In this document: piece after piece, positions 1 to 11,737 of the stretch | Position numbering within the stretch: position 1 is the first letter of the stretch | Layout of the letters: each line of letters starts with the position of its first letter | The notes under the pieces: model-generated | What the model was told of the DNA's origin: nothing | Databases searched by the model: none | The model's input: the letters and a program-made list of their open reading frames with translations, nothing else | Source of the DNA: Gerris lacustris | Lineage: Eukaryota > Arthropoda > Insecta > Hemiptera > Gerridae | DNA length: 64,000 bases | Reading direction: 5' to 3' | NCBI GenBank assembly: GCA_951217055.1 | Contig: OX578281.1 | Span: 14,230,447-14,294,446, forward strand | Position numbers and translations under genes: made by a program

Positions 1-2562
1 ATAGGTACGAAAAGTCAAAACGATATCTGGAATATTATTCTGTAGCTTGGGTCCAGCATACAGATAATCATTTAATGATCCTGATGTGGTAGCACTGGAA
101 GCATAAAATACAACACGGAATTTGTTAATTGCTCCATCTTCCTTGTAAATACAGTGATGAGGAATGATGTAAGCACCAGGATCTTCAGCTGGAGACATGT
201 GTCCCAGATTAAGGTAAGTATTCATAAACTCCTCATACATAATTTTTAAATCCTTATTTTTAATAAGCTTATTTTCTAAATTATAGAAACGCGATAAGGC
301 CTTGCGCCTAGAATCCCCTAATAAGGAAGGATCCTTTTTAAAAGGCAATGAAACTACAAATCTTCCACTGGGAAGTTGACGAGTGGTTTGAAGGAAATGT
401 TCCTCACACGCTTTATCCTCTGAAGACAAAACAGGTTGAGAAGTATTGACATTCTCAATCTCCCAAAACTTGCTCATAACGTTCGATAGCGATTCATGAG
501 AATTCGTAGATAACAATGAGTCTATATTTATTTTGTTAGCTCCAGGTAAGACTGACTTGCCGGCAACTATGAGTCCAAAAGCAGTCGGAGTTAACTTGGG
601 ATAATTATTCCTAACAGAGATAGGTGGACCTAACAAAACTTCAAAAAATAAATCGGCACCTAACAAAAACTGAATGGGTCCAGATTCCCAAAATGTTGGG
701 TCAGCTAGCAAATATTTGCCATACAAATTCCTGTCCTTCATAGAGAAGTTACGACGAGGAAGATCATTAGTAATATTTGAAACGACAATCGCACTAGTAG
801 AGTAAGTTATCTTGGATGGACTCTGCGTTGATTTCAAATTACACTCAACAACACCATGGGTGTTACGTAAATCATTTTGTCCAATACCCGTAACGGACTG
901 AAAGCATCGCTCAAGAGGAAGTCCCAGACGAAGCGCACAATCATAAGTTATAAAACTGCACTGGGAACCACAGTCAAGGACCATTCTTATAGATTCCCAT
1001 TCACCTTTTACATTTTGAATAGACACTACCGCGGTGCCAAGAACACATTCCGTTTGCATGGAAGTACTGGTATAAGAGTTCAATAAATCATCTTGCTTTC
1101 CTCTTGAACCTCCGGCTGCCGCTAGCATAGTAGAAACATTTGATTTATCTGAAGTTGTATCGACTGGTGCAGCTCTTGGAGCAGGCACGTTCTGCGTAGG
1201 CATACAGGAATAAGAAGATGAAGAAGATTCTTGTTTGGCTACTGGTGTATTAGATGCTGATGTTATATTAGGATTTGCATTGCTGTCGATGTATAAATGC
1301 AACCAATTATGATGCCTTTTGCCACATGACTTACAAACAATTTTAGATTGACAAGAAAGGGATTTGTGTTTATGTGATAAACAATTTCTGCAACCAAACC
1401 AACCCTTAAGCAGGTTAAAACGCTCTAAAGGTGATGCTTTTCTAAATGTAGAACAGTGATGCAATGAATGAGTAGATTGACAAACTGGGCATTTGTTAGA
1501 TGTCTGTATTGAATCCTCTTTAGAAGTACTTAAAAGAGAACTAGTTTTTGACGAAGAACCTTTCACAAACATATGTGACTTCTTAACAGCAGAAGGTAAA
1601 AGTGGAGAAATACTCGAGTCATTAGATGTTAATTCTAATGTTCTTGCCTCCTTACGTATAAATTCGACCAAATCCTTAAATAGCGGATAATCAGTATCAC
1701 TATTTTCTCTCTCAAAGCGTTGTCTCACATTAGGATCTATACAGCGAATTGCAAGAGAAAATAAAATAAAATCTTCTGAAGAATTAATTTTAAGAGCCTG
1801 ATAAGCGGCAATATTGTCAGCTACTTGCGTAAGAAAATATTGTAATGTAGCTAATTTGGATTTTCCAGAACTTGCTTTATAATCAAACAACGTGTTCAAA
1901 TAAGTAGTTGCGAGTAATCGCTTATTATTATAAAAATTGTTTAATGTCCTCCAAGCGGGTTCATAATTTGCTTCTAAAACAGGTATATTCTTAATTAAAG
2001 ATAAAGCATCTTCTTTAAGAGACGAAATCAAAAAATGATATTTTTCCATTGCAGAAATTGACTCTTCAGCATGGATGAGAGACGTAAAGGTGTCTCTGTA
2101 CAATGGCCAATCAGTTGGTTTACCTGAAAACTCAGGGAGTTTAATTTCAGGAAGCCTTGCTCTTACAACACGAGATTCGTTCATTGTAGAACTATTGGTA
2201 TTAGATGGACCTGCTTGGGGTCCTACTGAAGGTGCGGGAGTAGGATTCATATGCTCTTCATAAATAGCATGTCCTTCAAAGAGATATTTATCCATCGCTA
2301 ACTGAAACGATTTGTCCTCCTTAGTCGGAAATTCAGTGGACTTTTGTTGCACATATAAATTTGCAATTTCATCGAAAAGACATTTAAATTCTTCATGGCA
2401 AGGTTTAAGTTCCTTGTACATGCCCTTATACATGTATAAGTTTTTACGGTCAGTAGCGATCGATCTACCCTGTTCGATAATACTCTTAATTTTATTTGCG
2501 AGAGTATTAAGCTTCTTTTTGGCATTGGCAACCCACAACGTTTGCTCTTCGCTAAGAGGCAT
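1..2562 (-). CDS. BEL/Pao retrotransposon polyprotein, gag-protease-RT, 3' end outside window
   Basis: The frame reads from ATG at 2562 down to base 1 without a stop (854 codons). I checked every codon of this frame. Residues about 1-130 are the charged gag N-terminus. About 135-250 is a DUF1759-type gag region with LPEIKLPEFSGKPTDW. A cysteine/histidine zinc-knuckle block lies at about 358-417 (CPVC, then CRNC and CKSCGKRHH). A retropepsin-like site follows with D530 in LDCGSQ. The reverse transcriptase starts near residue 794 (GAYIIPHH) and reaches SLNDYLYAGPKLQ before the window ends. Family members use such a polyprotein to build particles, process them and copy the element. One oddity is RVVFYAS at about 816-822, where BEL elements usually have RVVFDAS. 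The open frame suggests a fairly recent insertion. RT palm, RNase H and integrase would lie to the left of the window. Confidence 0.93.
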   Translation of the reverse strand, partial: MPLSEEQTLWVANAKKKLNTLANKIKSIIEQGRSIATDRKNLYMYKGMYKELKPCHEEFKCLFDEIANLYVQQKSTEFPTKEDKSFQLAMDKYLFEGHAIYEEHMNPTPAPSVGPQAGPSNTNSSTMNESRVVRARLPEIKLPEFSGKPTDWPLYRDTFTSLIHAEESISAMEKYHFLISSLKEDALSLIKNIPVLEANYEPAWRTLNNFYNNKRLLATTYLNTLFDYKASSGKSKLATLQYFLTQVADNIAAYQALKINSSEDFILFSLAIRCIDPNVRQRFERENSDTDYPLFKDLVEFIRKEARTLELTSNDSSISPLLPSAVKKSHMFVKGSSSKTSSLLSTSKEDSIQTSNKCPVCQSTHSLHHCSTFRKASPLERFNLLKGWFGCRNCLSHKHKSLSCQSKIVCKSCGKRHHNWLHLYIDSNANPNITSASNTPVAKQESSSSSYSCMPTQNVPAPRAAPVDTTSDKSNVSTMLAAAGGSRGKQDDLLNSYTSTSMQTECVLGTAVVSIQNVKGEWESIRMVLDCGSQCSFITYDCALRLGLPLERCFQSVTGIGQNDLRNTHGVVECNLKSTQSPSKITYSTSAIVVSNITNDLPRRNFSMKDRNLYGKYLLADPTFWESGPIQFLLGADLFFEVLLGPPISVRNNYPKLTPTAFGLIVAGKSVLPGANKINIDSLLSTNSHESLSNVMSKFWEIENVNTSQPVLSSEDKACEEHFLQTTRQLPSGRFVVSLPFKKDPSLLGDSRRKALSRFYNLENKLIKNKDLKIMYEEFMNTYLNLGHMSPAEDPGAYIIPHHCIYKEDGAINKFRVVFYASSATTSGSLNDYLYAGPKLQNNIPDIVLTFRTY

Positions 2563-2814
2563 GGTAAATACAAAAAATAACGAATTAAAATATTAAAATT
2601 AAAAGAAAATGAAAAAATACTCCTAATCCACAGAGTAGATAAACTAAAATTGAATGCAGCCCAAAACTACAAAATTAGATTTAAAAAAATCAAAAATAAT
2701 TTAAAATCGTACATATAAACGAATACAAATATAAAAATAAAATAATTCTTTGAAAAAAAGTAATAAAAACTATGCTACTTTCAGCCCAGCTAATTGGTAA
2801 AACAGCAACCCAAT
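2563..2814 (-). other. BEL/Pao 5' leader between primer site and gag
   Basis: AT-rich untranslated leader between the primer-binding site and the gag ATG. A 95-codon frame at 2690-2977 crosses the leader and LTR and has no family resemblance, so I do not call it a gene. Confidence 0.7.
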
Positions 2815-2832
2815 ATCCGGCCCAAAGGACCA
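2815..2832 (-). promoter_or_regulatory. Primer-binding site, tRNA-Tyr type
   Basis: On the minus strand the site reads TGGTCCTTTGGGCCGGAT. It matches the complement of the 3' end of insect tRNA-Tyr (TGGTCCTTCGAGCCGGAT) at 16 of 18 positions. It sits 4 bases inside the LTR end, the usual place for a retroelement minus-strand primer. Confidence 0.8.
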
Positions 2833-2836
2833 AAAA

Positions 2837-3686
2837 TGTGCGCGCAAGAGGGGTGTTTAAGTCGCACCAATTACCAAACGCTATAAAATAAAATGCCAGA
2901 TAGGGATATACTGTTTCACCATTTAGGAAGGGAAGAAAAGAGGTAGCATAGGATGTATAAAATAATAAAAAACACATAAATAAACTGTTATGAACATTTA
3001 TTTACTAGCCTAAAGTTTAAATGGATAAATAGTAATCAAAGTTGCTTATAAAAAAACGAAACATTAAATATATAAAAAAAGAGAAAGCTATCAGCAGTAA
3101 AAAAAGAAAATTGGATAGAGCTCATAAAATTATAAAGTGAAGTATAATATTATTTAAATGAAATTTAATGAATTTATTTTTAAAAATAAAAGCTTTAATA
3201 AACAAACAAAAATGGTACTTAAGTGTACAAAGCGGTGACAAGGTGTAGGTAGAAGGTGGCGCTCGTCCTCTTGAAGGAGATGACGTCACGGAATATAGTC
3301 CTTGTTCAGTGGGACACAACCTCTTGGAGGAGATGACGTCACTGGTCACAAACGTGTAAAGGTACGCGACCTCTTGGAGGTAATCGCGATACCGAGCACT
3401 GGATATAAACACTGTGCGGTATTATAAAGTGCCTCTTGGAGGTAAAAACTTCACTGAGAACTGGCCGAAGTGAATTGTAAGGATTTTCGAACCAGACTGA
3501 CTGGGCTCTCTTCCCAGGTGCAAGGAAAAAGGAGTAGTTTTAAGAAGAAGTTAAATTAAAATTAGAATTAGAGCTCTATCAAGAAAATCAAATTATAAAA
3601 GAGAAGAAACAAATCTAATTATACAAAAATAAGAAATAAGGCCTGTTGGATTTCGCTATAAACTAATTCAATTAGTCCCGTCAACA
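2837..3686 (-). repeat. BEL/Pao 5' LTR, about 850 bp
   Basis: On the minus strand it starts TGTTGACGGG and ends GCACA, giving the TG...CA ends of an LTR, and the primer site follows 4 bases later. The partner LTR would be outside the window, so the outer boundary is inferred from the TG and could shift by two bases. An AATAAA lies on the minus strand at about 2997-3002. The middle carries four copies of CCTCTTGGAGG-like blocks and two TGACGTCA palindromes (separate entry). Confidence 0.75.
3267..3442. promoter_or_regulatory. LTR repeat block with two CRE-type palindromes
   Basis: CCTCTTGGAGG or a one-base variant starts at about 3267, 3320, 3370 and 3432. In the first two copies it is followed directly by GATGACGTCAC, which contains the full ATF/CREB palindrome TGACGTCA (3281-3288 and 3334-3341). 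Such sites often act as enhancers in LTRs. Here that role is inference. Confidence 0.55.
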
Positions 3687-4919
3687 CATAATTCAATTAA
3701 CCAAAAAGAAAATCATTTACAAATCTAAATTAAAAAATAAAACTTAATCTCTGCCCGACCATCTTGATTTTATTATAATTTAGAATAAGACACTTAATAC
3801 TTTCCCTTATATGAGGGAAATACATTTACTAACGATGTTTTTACCTATTCTTTTATAATTAAAATTTTGTTAGATTTTTTTAAACTGGAAAAATGATAGG
3901 GTAAATATGACGTTTAGTTGAGGAGATACACACTAGACTTCTCTAGTTATCAAGAAACCGAAATTTTAGTTCTTCTGTCTTCTACTAGATGGCAGTGCTA
4001 TCAAATATTTTCCTTTTTTGGGATTTCAAATTTTCTTTGTATCTACTGATGAAGGATCCTATTTCTTATTACATCCCAATTTATATTTCATTTCTTCTAT
4101 ATACGCAATAAAACTGCGTATTTTCATATCTGTTTCGTTTCTTTTTAAATTAGAAGGATCAAAGGAGAATTCTTTAAGGAATACCGCTCCATTCAATTCT
4201 ATATTTCCTTCAAATATAAGATTATATCTCTCCAATATTTTTTCCTTCATGTCGATTGTTTTGATAACATATTTGTCCGTGATTTAAAGAAAAGAAGAAT
4301 TTCCGAGATAAAATACATATGTGTTAGGAAACAGAAGGAAATAACTTGAAGATGGTAAAAAAAAAAGAAACGGGATTGAATAAATAAATAATGTTACAAT
4401 TTCTTACAGCGGCAGATGTGATAAGACCGGTCAAGTTTTCCTGCAGACCAAAAAGGTTTAAAAAAAAATCTCACTGCAGGATTTCTTTATCTGTATTTAT
4501 TTTTATTTCGTCCTTTCCTGTTTATTTAAGGCTTCTTGGGATTTTTTTTCCCCCAAATATTTTTGTCAAAGCTGTTTGTGTGTACAACTACATTATTAAA
4601 AGACAATGAAATTTTTGTTTTGCGGGGTTTCTCTTGAATGGTATAGTTTAAACAATAAAACTAATGAATATGACATAAAAAAAAGAATCTCCGATACAAC
4701 TATTAAACTAACGAATTTGTCTAATGTTTTACATTTTCCCCCCCCGTTTCTTTATGGTTGAATTTAATTTTCATTGAACACTTATTATCAGCGTTTTTCT
4801 CAGGAACAAGATTTTTCCGGTTAAACGACCAAAATGGTTAGATTCGTATTTAAATGTGCTACAAAATAGACTTCCTTAAAATAAAAGAATCTATCAAAAA
4901 ATATAAAATTTTAATAAAA
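3687..4919. other. AT-rich spacer, no gene recognised
   Basis: Short frames on both strands (for example 4018-4287 and 4391-4609) have low-complexity translations and no recognisable domain. No RNA gene or element ends seen. Confidence 0.6.
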
Positions 4920-5165
4920 ATCATCGGGACCGTTTTTGATATATAATTTATATTCACGATAATTTAAGGTAATTGAGGGTAAGCGCCCCAAATTTAGAGA
5001 TAAAATTAATTTCTTGATCTCACATTAGGTATAATTTTTCTGAACATGTATGCCAAATTTAATCCAAAGTGGTCAAGTAGTTTAAGGATTAAGTCGACAG
5101 ACAATAGACGACAGAATACAGACAGAAATTTTTAAAAAAACTACTAGCTTACCCTTAGTGAACCT
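4920..5165 (+). repeat. Old dispersed repeat with GACAGACA tract
   Basis: Contains the phrase 'atgccaaatttaatccaaag' followed by a GACAGACA-like tract. The same layout recurs at 28.7, 30.9, 44.9 and 48.5 kb in this window. It looks like the 3' part of a widespread arthropod retroelement, too decayed to name. Confidence 0.5.
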
Positions 5166-5238
5166 TAAAACGATCTCAAAATTGAATTTTCCCGGTGTCC
5201 TAATAATTTTACTTTATAATAAAAATAAAATAAAATAA

Positions 5239-5384
<146 letters not shown>

Positions 5385-6216
5385 GACTGCTTTTTAGAAT
5401 TTAAGCACTCGAATGAATTTCCAAGAAAATATTAATAACTATTAATGTAATATAATATTTGTAAATAACAGCTATCTTCTTATTTTATTACCACTACTAC
5501 ATTTATATAAGTAAGGCGGGAGTATTTTTAAAATATTACCTGATGTTAGCATTGTAGATAGTTGCGAATTCTGTTGGCAGGATGAAGCACTAAGCAGACA
5601 GGGGCCAGATCAATATCACAACATTTAACTCACTTCCTCTCTCCTAGAGTGCAGGAGAGTCTCTGCTACCATCTAAACATAAAATTAATACTACTATTAA
5701 AAACTTTAATAATTATATTCAACTATATTAAATAGTTGAATTATTATTTTAACTGAGTCATTCAAAGAGTTATAAGCAAATGTGGGAATAAAAGTATTCA
5801 AAAGGTAGAGGAGGAGTAAAAGGAATTTATATTAATTTTAAAACTAATAAAGGTAAACTTTCCATTTAAAAAGATTTATCATCAAAACAAATCAAACTAA
5901 ATAGTTAAATTCAAGCATTTTATTCGATCTATTACTATTACATATAATAGTTTGTATTTGCCAATCAAACAATCTGTAGGTCTAAAGAATGTAACATCCC
6001 ATAGATTTTACTAGTACATTCTATCTATAAGTTCGCGCGTTAAATATAACTAATAAAAGTTCTAATTTTATAAAATACCCAAATAGCTTTGTGTTAAAAT
6101 TACCTGCAATGTCTAATCTTTAAAACTATAAGAAAGTGCATTAGTCTGAATTAACTATATATTATTGTTCTAAACTGACGTTATTACTTAACGAATCTAA
6201 TTTAATTTTTTCTGAA
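5385..6216. other. AT-rich spacer, no gene recognised
   Basis: No coding, RNA or transposon-end signal seen. A more GC-rich patch at about 5555-5660 has no recognisable product. Confidence 0.5.
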
Positions 6217-6660
6217 TTATATGGCTAATGGTTTATCCGCTGATACTTCATATTGCTGCTGGATTATATAGCTGATGGTTATATGATGGATGTCTTGCTG
6301 TGTGATTATATGGCTGATGGTTTATATTGCTACTGGATTATATGGCTGATGGTTTATCCGCTGATGGTTCATATTGGTGCTGGATTATATGGCTGATGAT
6401 ATATCCGCTGATGGTTCATATTGGAGCTGCTTTACATGGCTGATGCGGTTTACACGGATAATGGTTCATAGCGCTGCTGAATTATATGGCTGATGGTTTA
6501 TCCGCTGATGGTTCATATTGCTGCTGGATTATCTGGATGATGGTTTATCCGCTGATGCTTCATATTGGTGCAGGATTATATGGCTGATGCGGCTTATGCG
6601 GATAATGGTTCATATTGCTACTGGATTATATGGCTGATAGTTATTTTGGCTGATGGAGCG
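6217..6660 (+). repeat. 47-bp degenerate minisatellite
   Basis: About nine units built on GGATTATATGGCTGATGG, then TTTATCCGCTGATGGTTCAT. Neighbouring units are 47 bp apart where intact. Units differ by point changes and small deletions, so the array is old. Confidence 0.85.
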
Positions 6661-7587
6661 ACTCGCTGACCCCGTGTCAACCATTGCATATAGTTGTATA
6701 ATCTGGTGGGAAGGCCGAATCCGGGCCAAGGCTGCACCTCGAATTATTAACGATCATTATTACATAATACTCGTTAATACATATGTAATAAGACACGAAA
6801 CAAAGAAGGGCTGGCTGTAATTACTTCTCTGAATTAATGATCATCGTACTAGTCATCACCAGTTGGAGAAATTTACAAACCAGAGAGGCTACTTTAAACT
6901 TAAAGACAATCGTTTTTTAAATCTGTCTTGAACGGACAGTGTGATATATAAATTTAGCAAGGATAAATACAATGTTCCATAAATAGTTGATTAACTTGGA
7001 ATCAGTGCGTAAAAGAGTTTTAAGGCGTCTGATAACTTCCCTAACTCAATCTGGGTACGAATCCCTAAGGCCTGCTTTACACTTACCTGACAGTCGGATG
7101 GGTAAACGATCCTCGGGAAGAAAAGTGCATGAAATTGGTCGTTCAAGTGTGAAATGTCTCACACACTATTCTTCCCAAGAGAATTGGACCCTGAAAACCA
7201 ACTACCATCGGGTAGAAATTAATTTATTCAGCCCTTAAAGGTGACTCAAGTTCTACAAGAAATCTCTGCTATCGATTTTAGGAATGCCAAATTTTTCAAT
7301 CCTGTAATGAAGTAAACCCAGCTCAAAATTAAATGTCTAAGCTAAGCTATGTTGGCCCAGATAGACCAAGTTGTGTGGCTTGAAAATTTTTCATCCAATG
7401 GGGACCAACATCCGCAAAGACCAACTATCCGTCCAGAGTTTGCAAAAAAGCACTTATCAAAAGCATTGCAAGTGTAATGGTTTTGATGATGTGTAATGAT
7501 TAATGAGGTTATATAAAGAGCTAAATAATATGTTGGCCACTATTGGTCCAACATTCCCCAACTTTATATCGTTCCGATCTAAATAGT
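6661..7587. other. Spacer with short inverted motifs, no gene recognised
   Basis: Holds a frame at 6987-7238 with no family resemblance. Short self-complementary pieces (for example TCTTCCCAAGAG against CCTCGGGAAGA) suggest an old MITE, but I could not place its ends. Confidence 0.4.
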
Positions 7588-7824
7588 TGGCACTTCTTTA
7601 GATTGTTACTCCCCTTATATACAAAACAGAGGGGAGTAACAATCTAAAGAAGGTGTACGGAATGTTCTTCTTTAGACTGTTAATCCCCTTATAAAAACAG
7701 AAGTGTGATATTCCTTTGTCCCAAAGTACAATGGACTAAACAACCCTTTGTCTTTATATTTATTTAGTCAAAGTCATTTATATTCTAAAAAAACATAGGG
7801 GAGTAACAATCTAAAGAAGTACCA
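7588..7824 (+). mobile_element. MITE family A, copy 1
   Basis: Non-coding element of 237 bp. It begins TGGCACTTCTTTAGATTG and ends with its inverted complement, CAATCTAAAGAAGTACCA. Inside is a second inverted pair, so the 5' end alone folds into a hairpin around 'ttatatacaaaacag'. Copies at 29653, 31930 and 59608 share the ends and the inner phrase 'gatattcctttgtc'. The third copy shows an 8-bp target duplication. Confidence 0.85.
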
Positions 7825-8184
7825 TATCTATGGATCCAGCACTATGGTATTGTAGATCAGTACATAAAGAAATAAGGAAAGTAAAGAATGTGATATCATA
7901 ATGTATAAACTATCCTTTACCATATTCAAATATTAAGTATTAAATTTAATTATTCAAATTTTAATATACGAAAATTAAATATTTAAATTCAAAGGACTCT
8001 CTGGAATCAAATTTATTTTTTTTCGACAAAAACAATTAATTAAGTAATTTTTAAAAAAATATGAAATTCAATAGGAATACTAAAAACAGAGAAAGAAAAT
8101 CTTAAAATTCAATAACATGGAAAAGAGTAGAATTCTTATTGGATTATTTACTGAAGAGAAGACACTTCATTCTAAACATGGATT

Positions 8185-8900
8185 TTTATTTTACTATTTT
8201 TATTAGCTTGCTTTCTTGTTTGTTTGTTTGTCCAGTACAAATCTTGCAATCCATTTTTAACTAACTTCCCGAGTTGCTAGACATTTGAAACTTTTAGAAT
8301 AGCTCAGAACACGATGACAATTCAATATTTTAATACTTTTAGCCATCTTTTAGCAGAATTTAATTCGTTTTCAGCAATAATTTAATTCGTTGTATGGAAA
8401 GTTAGTTCGGAAAAAAGTCCCATATTTACAATCTTCATTATGACGGGTTTCAAATTTGTGATTTTTTATTAAGATATTAACATTGAATGATAGCAAAACA
8501 GGAAAAGTAAACAAAGAAATAAATTAATTGACTTAATTGACAACCAGGTTTGTTTACACTTGTGTCCTAGGTATCGGTTTAATTTTTCTGTATCTGTACT
8601 TCTTTACTTGTACACATTTTTCTTTTTCTTCTCTTACTGTCCCTACACGGGGGCATATCAATGGCACGGTTTAGGTTTGGTGTTGGCGAGATCCGTTGTA
8701 CAAAGATTTGTCCATTTATATGTTTGAGATCAGCTCTCTAGATGGTTGTCATTTATTTGAAGTAAATAAATTCGGAACTATTTTTTTCACTAACATTGTA
8801 TTATAACAATGACAATTATATTATCAACATTACATATGATTCAACAGAAAATTTAAAAACGTAGTATAAAAAAAGTTATTTTTATCTTGTAATTATTTCC
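8185..8900 (-). repeat. Dispersed repeat J, copy 1
   Basis: Matches 61895-62535 in inverted orientation over most of its length, for example the rotated phrases 'gtttcaaatttgtgattttt' and 'gagatcagctctctagatgg'. This copy has about 150 extra bases around 8500-8660. No coding capacity seen. Class unknown. Confidence 0.75.
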
Positions 8901-8995
8901 CTGTTGAGTCAAAAACCTTTTTTTAAAAAAAAATGGGTAACATTTTATTTCCATCTAATTCAATTCATCCATTTTTTATGTTTCAACCTCTGTTC

Positions 8996-8996
<1 letters not shown>

Positions 8997-9082
<86 letters not shown>
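8997..9082. repeat. (TA)n microsatellite
   Basis: About 43 TA units without interruption. Confidence 0.97.
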
Positions 9083-9084
<2 letters not shown>

Positions 9085-10304
9085 GAAAAATAAACATATA
9101 TAATCAAGTAAATTTATATAATTTTAATATACAGTAACTAAAACTTTAAATATAATGCTTATATATAAATTATTTAATCTCTTTTATAAATTTGTTTAAA
9201 TGATTTGAATTTTTTTTAAAGGAATAAATCATGAGTAACTTAAAACTACAAATATTTTTAGTTAATACTACAACATTATAGGAAGGTTTATTTAGTGAAC
9301 CGAAGTTTACAATGTAAAGGAAGTGCCAAGAGTTTACATTTCCCTTTGTAAACAGTCCTTTTAATTTTGTTTACATAGTTTAGGATTACCTCGAGGAAGC
9401 CGACCTCATTCTCCACCATTTTCCCTCCAGTCCATTTTATGTTATCTAACATTAATAGTTATTGTCACTGACAGACTGCCAAAAACTAGGACAATATTAT
9501 AATGTCTTCAATATATTTTACAGAACAGAAGATACAATAAAATCTAGCAATTAATATATGTATTGCTTCCAAGATTAAATAATTTATCTATTATTAAACA
9601 ATTATTTTAATTTAAGAAGAGAATTTTAATATTATTTTTACTAATTTCTACTTGTTAAATATTACCTGTATGGGTAAATTTTTTAACAAATTAAATAACC
9701 AATTTTAAAGTGTTTAAATCACTATTTCTCAAACAAGCAATACTTGAAGTATTTTACTAAAAAAAATTAAAAACTACTAATATTATCTTTAAAATAAGGA
9801 ATTCAAAAAAACATGAGCAGGTGTAATATTAAAAAAAAGCTTCATTAAAATCTAAGCACATCAGGTATCTGCTTTTGCATGTCAAACCAAAAATAAAATA
9901 TAAAGGGGGAAAAATATAAATTTAAATAAAAGTATTTTTCAATTTCACAATTACAATTTTTTTTAATTTTTCTTTTTCATTAAATGTATTTTATTGTATT
10001 TTTTAAAACTTTATGTATTTTAAGTATCTTTTTCTTTTCAAATTAGAGTTGGTTTCAGTAGATAGTAAATTTAGTTAAGCACTTCCCATTTTTTTAGAAA
10101 AATAGATGAGAAGCATGTTTTGGATTTTATTAAAACAATTTGGTTTTATTTTTGAAATTATAGTTATTATCAGTAGTTTTCTTTACTATATTAAATTAAT
10201 CTTTTAAATAATTTTAATGACTTTATTTACTGTGTTTTTATATTTTTTCTTTATTTTCAAAAATTAATAACTTTTTCTATACTTGTACTTAATCTTTCCT
10301 TCGC
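9083..10304. other. AT-rich spacer, no gene recognised
   Basis: Mostly A/T runs. Around 9290-9370 there are several short TTTACA/TGTAAA phrases in both orientations, possibly a small relic. Nothing else seen. Confidence 0.5.
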
Positions 10305-10784
10305 TGATTTAATAATGTTTTGTTCGATTTATGTTTCTATATTCGTTTCATCTATTTATCTAATAATGTTTTGTTCTATTTATATTTTTATATTCGTTTC
10401 TTCTATTTATCTAATAATGTTTTGTTTTATTTATATTTCTACATTAGTTTCTTCTATTTATCTAATAATGTTTTGTTCTATTTATATTTCTATATTCATT
10501 TCTTCTAATAATTATCTAATACAGTATTGTTCTATTTATATTTCTAAATTCATTTCTTCCATTTATCTAATAATGTTTTGTTTAATTTATATTTCTACAT
10601 TAGTTTCTTCTATTTATCTAATAATGTTTTGTTCTATATATATTTCTATATTTGTTTCAATTAGTTATCTAATAATGTTTTGTTCTATTTATATTTCTGT
10701 ATTCGTTTGTTCTAATTATCTAATAATGTGTTGTTCTATTTATATTTCTATATTCATTTTTTCAATTTATCTAATAATGTTTTG

Positions 10785-10790
<6 letters not shown>
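10305..10790 (+). repeat. 51-bp minisatellite with an open frame
   Basis: About nine units of 51 bp built on TAATGTTTTGTTCTATTTAT. Because 51 is 17 codons, one frame stays open through the array (10315-10911) and reads a repeating hydrophobic 17-residue unit, IMFCSIYISIFVSSIYL. It runs straight into a TA microsatellite and then stops. No signal, domain or second exon supports a gene. Confidence 0.85.

Positions 10791-10859
<69 letters not shown>
10788..10859. repeat. (TA)n microsatellite
   Basis: About 36 TA units directly after the 51-bp minisatellite. Confidence 0.97.
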
Positions 10860-10860
<1 letters not shown>

Positions 10861-11464
10861 TACTATATATTTACTATTACTATTTTTTATATTTATGAAC
10901 TCTACTTATAAACGTCACATAATTATTTTCTGGTTACTCATTTTAATTTCTTCATTACCAGGCTATTATTATTTATATCCTTACTCTCATAAAATATAAT
11001 CTAGTTTTCTTATCTTTTAATTACCTTAGAGTCAGGTTATAGATAATATTATTTATCACAGTTTAACTATTATTAATAAATTCTTCTATTTTACTTAAAC
11101 CACCATTTCATTAGCCCACAGCAATTAGCCTTATATCTCTTAGATTTATATTTTGTGACAACAAATTTTTCGAATTCATTTGCATTCGGTTTGTTTCGAC
11201 GAATAGTTTAAAGTTTACCCTTTAACGTTTCCTGTTCTACAATAGACAATTTCTTTAATCAGTTATAAGGTTTTAAATAAAATGTTTTGAATAATAAAGT
11301 AAACTTTTTTTAAAAATAAATGAGAAGCTTATATTTCCAAAACGGTAATAAGCACCATAGTAACATAGTAACACAATAATAACAGTCAATATGTTAGTAA
11401 TATGCTTAATATAATAATAGTTTTTAAGAAATCAAATGTTTTGAATAATAAAGTAAACTCTATT
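10860..11464. other. AT-rich spacer, no gene recognised
   Basis: No gene, RNA or element end seen. The phrase 'aatgttttgaataataaag' occurs twice (about 11281 and 11435), a small direct duplication. Confidence 0.5.
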
Positions 11465-11548
11465 CTTTATCTACGATAGATATGAAATATAAAGATTGTA
11501 TCTCATTTTGGAAGCGTAGAAAGTGATTCTTTACGTACTTGTATTCAT

Positions 11549-11560
11549 TGCGCATGCGCG
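11549..11560. promoter_or_regulatory. NRF1-like GCGCATGCGC site, left arm
   Basis: The palindrome GCGCATGCGC is the core of the animal NRF1 recognition site. It is repeated in the right arm (12700-12710) and in the solo arm (47907-47917), always about 200 bp upstream of the same coding start. Promoter function is inferred. Confidence 0.45.
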
Positions 11561-11737
11561 TTTCATAATTCCTCTTTTTTCCGCCCTAGTGCGGTAAATA
11601 AAGAAGAATTCTTCACATTAACGCACGATAGCGAGTTCGTTTACATTTAACAAAACTAATTTGCTGTTTGTTTAATTAAAGTAACTATTTATATCGAGTT
11701 TTTAGTGAAAAACAATTATTGATTTATGTCATTATGA

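Noticed and set aside
877..1690. Plus-strand frames at 877-1086 and 1493-1690
   Set aside because: They are shadows of the BEL polyprotein on the other strand.
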